Shown here piece by piece: positions 6,679-9,509 of a DNA stretch of 9,509 bases; within the stretch, counting starts at the first letter, position 1, and each line of letters begins with the position of its first letter. Position numbers and translations under genes: made by a program. The stretch lies in assembly GCA_004356335.1 (NCBI GenBank), contig SMXP01000056.1:1-9509 (forward strand), given 5' to 3'. This DNA comes from Alphaproteobacteria bacterium. Its GTDB lineage: Bacteria; Pseudomonadota; Alphaproteobacteria; SMXP01. The notes below the pieces were generated by a model. That model was given only the letters and a program-made list of their open reading frames with translations, was not told the origin of the DNA and searched no databases.

Positions 6679-6703
6679 TTGCGCGACCTTAATCGTCGCG
6701 CAA
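6679..6703. terminator. bidirectional hairpin between convergent genes, enclosing a stop codon
   Basis: TTGCGCGAC (6679-6687) and GTCGCGCAA (6695-6703) form a perfect 9-bp GC-rich stem with a 7-base loop. It begins 12 bases after the oxidoreductase stop. On the minus strand it contains the last codons and the TAA of the acyl-CoA synthetase; the stop (6689-6691) is in the loop. It serves both converging transcripts by position. There is no strong U tract on either side, so termination efficiency is uncertain. Confidence 0.6.
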
Positions 6704-8215
6704 TTCCCGTTTGAGTACTTTACCTCCCACATTACGGGGCAGGGCGTCGAGAAAATCGACCGCCTTTGGAATCTTAAAGTCCGCTATTTTATCTTTACAG
6801 AAATCAATAACGTCCCGCTCGCTCAGCTCGCCGCCCGGCTGGCGGACAACAAAGGCCTTGATCTGCTCGCCCCATTTCTCATCGGGCACGCCGGTAACCG
6901 CCACATCGGCAATGGCCGGATGTTTGAACAGAACCTCCTCGATCTCACGGGGATAAATGTTGATGCCCCCGGAAATAATCATGTCCTTTTTCCGGTCGAC
7001 AATATAAATGTGGCCTTCCTCGTCGCGCTTTGACAAATCCTCCACCGTTACCCAATCGCCACGGAAAGCGGCTTCCGTTGCCTCCGGACGCTTCCAATAG
7101 CCGTTGAAGAGATAAGGGCTTTTGGAGAACAATTCGCCGACCTCGCCCGGTGCGCATTCGTTGCCCTTATCATCGACAATTTTCACCAGCGTCATGGGGA
7201 AGGGTTGACCGACGCAGCGTTGCTTGCGCAGCTGATCCGGCGGCCTCAAATTCGAAACGATGCCAGCCTCCGTCGAACCGTAGCTTTCGTGAAGCATACC
7301 GGACCCGAAATAATCGATGATCTGTTCCTTAGAGGCTTGTGCGAGCGGCGCAGCATTGGAAATGATCGTGTGCAGGGTCGGCGCGCGATTGGCCTCCAGA
7401 ATAGAATTCTCAAGAGAGAAAATGCCGTGGAAATGGGTTGGAACGGCAAAGAATCCGGTGATGTTCTCGGCCTTGAGAGTCTTTAACAGCACCTCCGGGT
7501 CAAAACGATCCAGGATCTCGACGAAGCCACCGAAGAAAACCGGTGCCAACCCAAAAATCATGCCCGCCCCATGGCATAGGGGCGCCAGTGCGAGAAACCG
7601 GTCCTCCGGCGAATAGCACCCATATTCTGTAGCCATGGCGAATAGGGAGAGAACGCGCGAGCGGTGCGGAACCAGCACGCCCTTTGGGATGCCTGTCGTG
7701 CCCGACGTGTAAGGGATCGTGAACACATCCCATTCGTTGACTGCCGGTGGTTTGGCCAAGGGCGCGGCCTGCGCGATCCAATCTTCGAACTCGGGCCCAA
7801 TGACCATGATGCGTTTCACCGTCTCAAACGGGCTGTCCTTGATTGCTTCGGCACTGGCGGCATCTACGAATACAACTTTTGCCTCTGCGTCATCGCAGAT
7901 GGTCACTATCTCCGCCGCCGCGAGCCGCGGATTGACGGTCGCCAGCGCAAGCCCCGCCTGTGACGCGCCTATGACAATCTCCAAATACTCGATGCTGTTG
8001 TTCGACACGATCGCCCCGTGATCGCCGGGGCCATAGCCTAGATCCCCCACAATAGCGCTGGTCACGCGATCAATGCGCTCCATGAATTGGGCATAGGTGC
8101 GTGTGTTTTTCCGATGTTTAAGGGCAATCTTATTTGGATCTCGCTTGGTCGCTGCCCGAACGCCATCGGCGAACGACAAATGCTGAAACGAGCGCGGTAG
8201 GTCGAGAGCTGGCAT
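6689..8215 (-). CDS. acyl-CoA synthetase / AMP-dependent ligase (ANL superfamily)
   Basis: The 508-residue protein is a complete adenylate-forming ligase. It activates a carboxylic acid with ATP to an acyl-AMP, then normally transfers it to CoA. The phosphate-binding loop YTSGTTGIPKGV is at 169-180, the adenine motif YGSTEAG at 312-318, the hinge region VDRKKDMIISGGINIYP starts near 406, and the C-terminal PRNVGGKVLKREL carries the adenylation lysine at K499. Overall it looks like the medium/long-chain or aryl acyl-CoA synthetases of catabolic operons; the acid is not identifiable. The protein is probably cytosolic. On its strand AAGG (complement of 8227-8230) lies 11 bases before the ATG, giving a modest ribosome binding site. 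It starts 24 bases after the amidohydrolase stop, so the two are probably co-transcribed. Its 3' end is built into the terminator hairpin. Confidence 0.94.
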   Translation of the reverse strand: MPALDLPRSFQHLSFADGVRAATKRDPNKIALKHRKNTRTYAQFMERIDRVTSAIVGDLGYGPGDHGAIVSNNSIEYLEIVIGASQAGLALATVNPRLAAAEIVTICDDAEAKVVFVDAASAEAIKDSPFETVKRIMVIGPEFEDWIAQAAPLAKPPAVNEWDVFTIPYTSGTTGIPKGVLVPHRSRVLSLFAMATEYGCYSPEDRFLALAPLCHGAGMIFGLAPVFFGGFVEILDRFDPEVLLKTLKAENITGFFAVPTHFHGIFSLENSILEANRAPTLHTIISNAAPLAQASKEQIIDYFGSGMLHESYGSTEAGIVSNLRPPDQLRKQRCVGQPFPMTLVKIVDDKGNECAPGEVGELFSKSPYLFNGYWKRPEATEAAFRGDWVTVEDLSKRDEEGHIYIVDRKKDMIISGGINIYPREIEEVLFKHPAIADVAVTGVPDEKWGEQIKAFVVRQPGGELSERDVIDFCKDKIADFKIPKAVDFLDALPRNVGGKVLKRELRDD

Positions 8216-8239
8216 GGCCGTTTCAACCTTTTTGGCGAT

Positions 8240-9112
8240 TTACCCTGGCAGCTTGAAGACACGAAGGGCATTGTCCCGCATCAAGAGACGCTTCGATTCT
8301 TCACGAAAACCGAGATCTTCAATTTCCCGGACGGCGCGTTCCGGATCGATGACGGGCCAATCGGTGCCGAACATGACTTTTTCCCGACCATACGTATTGG
8401 CGTAATGGACCAACTCTTTGGGCCAATACTTGGGTGCGTAAGCATCCCCCGCCATGTAGACGTTCTCATGCTTCCAACACATGGCAATCATTTCATCCGC
8501 CCACGGAACGCCGATATGAATGCCCAAAAGCCGCAATTCCGGAAAATCAATCGCCACTTGATCAAGACATATAGGGCGGCCCACGCTCGGTAGACGCCGA
8601 TTTCTTGAATAGATGAGATTTTGCCCCACCTGCATCATGATGGGAATGTCGAGTTCACAGCATTTCGCATAATAAGGGTAATATTTGGCATGATCCGGCG
8701 CCAGTGCAAACCAGTGAGGATAGAGATGAGCGCCGACGAATCCGTATTCCTTTACGGCCATTTCCAGGTCACGCAGGCCCTGCATGCCGCGAAACGGGTC
8801 GACCCCGGCAAGACCGGAAAAACGATCAGGGTATTGCTGGCAAATTTCATGAACGCGTTCGTAAGGTATCTCAAATGATTCCTTTACATTGAGATCCCCG
8901 GCTCGAACCGCAATCAGAAGAGAGCGTTCGATACCGGCCCGGTCCATTTTTTCGAGATAGTTTTCAATGGTCACACCGCCGCGCATGTCTTCCGTCATGC
9001 GCACTTGCTTTTTGAATTCCTCGTCGAGACCGGTCTGTCCGTTTTCGACTTCTTGCGGTGTAAACAGATTGCAGACGATATCAATGGCGCCAGACATGGT
9101 TCTTTCACCCAT
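8240..9112 (-). CDS. Amidohydro_2 / ACMSD-family protein with non-canonical metal site
   Basis: The 290 residues match the amidohydrolase-2 family, which includes aminocarboxymuconate-semialdehyde decarboxylase and aromatic-acid decarboxylases and hydrolases on a TIM barrel. Supporting motifs are IERSLLIAVRAG (61-72), DRFSGLAGVDP (96-106), GAHLYPHW (127-134), LGIHIGVPW (196-204), MFGTDWPV (247-254) and the C-terminal RDNALRVFKL. The normal N-terminal HxH pair is absent: residues 11-16 read DIVCNL. The barrel strand that usually carries the next His reads MMQVGQ (159-164). H199 and D251 are kept. It may bind metal differently or not at all. The first ATG (9112) has no clear ribosome binding site. 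The in-frame ATG at 9097 has GGTGA about seven bases upstream and would give MSGAIDIV..., so it is a good alternative start. It is first of a two-gene unit with the acyl-CoA synthetase. Confidence 0.87.
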   Translation of the reverse strand: MGERTMSGAIDIVCNLFTPQEVENGQTGLDEEFKKQVRMTEDMRGGVTIENYLEKMDRAGIERSLLIAVRAGDLNVKESFEIPYERVHEICQQYPDRFSGLAGVDPFRGMQGLRDLEMAVKEYGFVGAHLYPHWFALAPDHAKYYPYYAKCCELDIPIMMQVGQNLIYSRNRRLPSVGRPICLDQVAIDFPELRLLGIHIGVPWADEMIAMCWKHENVYMAGDAYAPKYWPKELVHYANTYGREKVMFGTDWPVIDPERAVREIEDLGFREESKRLLMRDNALRVFKLPG

Positions 9113-9136
9113 TCTTTGATAGCTTGCCCGTCAAGA

Positions 9137-9146
9137 ACGACGTCGT
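9137..9146. promoter_or_regulatory. 10-base palindrome upstream of the amidohydrolase
   Basis: ACGACGTCGT is a perfect palindrome 24 bases before the amidohydrolase's first ATG, on the promoter side. It could be an operator. No matching second site or convincing promoter was seen, and such a short palindrome can arise by chance. Confidence 0.2.
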
Positions 9147-9172
9147 CTCTTAATACTGTTAATGCGCTCTAA

Positions 9173-9206
9173 CGCGGCGGTGACTTAGCTTAAATCGACC
9201 GCCGCG
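9173..9206 (-). terminator. 9-bp GC-rich dyad after the cupin-like gene (terminator or regulatory stem)
   Basis: CGCGGCGGT (9173-9181) and ACCGCCGCG (9198-9206) are perfect inverted repeats around a 16-base AT-rich loop. The dyad starts 19 bases past the stop of the cupin-like gene on the minus strand, which fits a terminator. The following minus-strand bases (TTAGAG) lack a U tract, so it may instead be an operator or leader structure for the amidohydrolase-ligase unit. Confidence 0.4.
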
Positions 9207-9225
9207 CCAAATTTAATTGACTAGA

Positions 9226-9509
9226 TTACTGCCCATCCAAACTCCAGGGTCCGGTGCTTTTTGAGCGAACCGGAAGACCGGCGATCACCGGCCCTTGCGT
9301 CTTCGGGTCGTAATTCAGTGCTTTCGCTTTAACGATGATTTGTTCTTCAATGGTCACCCAATTAACCAGGCTGCCGTCCAACCGGAAGATCCAGGTGGTG
9401 CCTTTCTCTTCACCGGCCATGAAATGACCGTGTTTCACTTTTGCCGGCCTGAAGAAATAAGTGCCCGGGTCCATCCGGCCGAAATTGTATTCCATGTTGC
9501 CGCTAATGG
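9226..9509 (-). CDS. cupin-like protein, C-terminal part (5' end outside window)
   Basis: The frame is open to the right edge, with no stop before the first internal ATG at 9495, so the visible part is the C-terminal 93 or so residues of a longer protein, ending in TAA at 9226-9228. It reads ISGNMEYNFGRMDPGTYFFRP then AKVKHGHF. That resembles the pGxxxxRP...HG beta-strand pattern of cupin-like proteins that bind a metal through His, with KHGHF as the candidate ligand region. The remainder (TTWIFRLDGSLVNWV, then a Pro/Gly-rich tail) is all beta-like. No enzyme can be assigned. It is co-directional with the amidohydrolase, 113 bases away across a stable dyad, and may belong to the same catabolic locus. 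Confidence 0.6.
   Translation of the reverse strand, partial: ISGNMEYNFGRMDPGTYFFRPAKVKHGHFMAGEEKGTTWIFRLDGSLVNWVTIEEQIIVKAKALNYDPKTQGPVIAGLPVRSKSTGPWSLDGQ

Noticed and set aside
7205..8021. Several plus-strand open frames opposite the acyl-CoA synthetase
   Set aside because: The synthetase has all its motifs in the minus strand; the opposite frames are short, overlapping and unlike known proteins.
1..9509. CRISPR array, tRNA, rRNA, transposase, phage or toxin-antitoxin signals
   Set aside because: No regularly spaced repeats, cloverleaf sequences, transposase motifs or paired terminal repeats were seen on either strand.

Overview
The window looks like a piece of an alphaproteobacterial chromosome. 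This rests on moderate G+C (judged by eye), gene content typical of Rhodospirillales-like environmental genomes, and a 44-base intergenic element at 5381-5424 resembling a short repeat I remember from Rhizobiales and related genomes. The assignment is an inference. No tRNA, rRNA, CRISPR array, insertion sequence or phage gene was seen.

Left edge (1-434): the C-terminal 89 codons of a probable 6-phosphogluconolactonase, cut by the window edge, then about 160 bases of non-coding DNA with a perfect 13-base dyad upstream of the next gene.

Glycan block (435-5382, all +): an extended-SDR nucleotide-sugar epimerase/dehydratase, an HpcH/HpaI-type class II pyruvate aldolase, a CMP-acid-sugar cytidylyltransferase (NeuA/KdsB-like), and an 821-residue fusion of a GT-B glycosyltransferase, an FkbM-type methyltransferase and a C-terminal two-helix membrane segment. 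Gaps are short (80, 2 and 33 bases), so the set is probably one operon. The most interesting reading is that the aldolase builds a 2-keto-3-deoxy acid sugar from pyruvate and a sugar aldehyde, in place of the usual PEP-dependent NeuB/KdsA synthase. The cytidylyltransferase would activate it, and the fusion protein would transfer and/or O-methylate a glycan at the inner membrane. This is inference from gene adjacency; no reaction is proven by the sequence.

Spacer (5383-5638): the repeat-like element begins on the last two bases of the fusion gene's stop codon. Several small hairpins follow before the next gene, which has a strong ribosome binding site.

Catabolic block (5639-9509): a luciferase-like flavin-dependent oxidoreductase (+) faces a minus-strand set of a cupin-like protein (cut at the right edge), an Amidohydro_2/ACMSD-family protein and an acyl-CoA synthetase. 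The oxidoreductase and the synthetase converge on a 9-bp hairpin whose loop holds the synthetase stop codon. The amidohydrolase and synthetase are 24 bases apart and probably co-transcribed. Together they suggest oxidation, C-C or C-N bond cleavage or decarboxylation, and CoA activation of an unidentified small organic acid. The amidohydrolase lacks the usual HxH metal-binding pair, so its chemistry is open.
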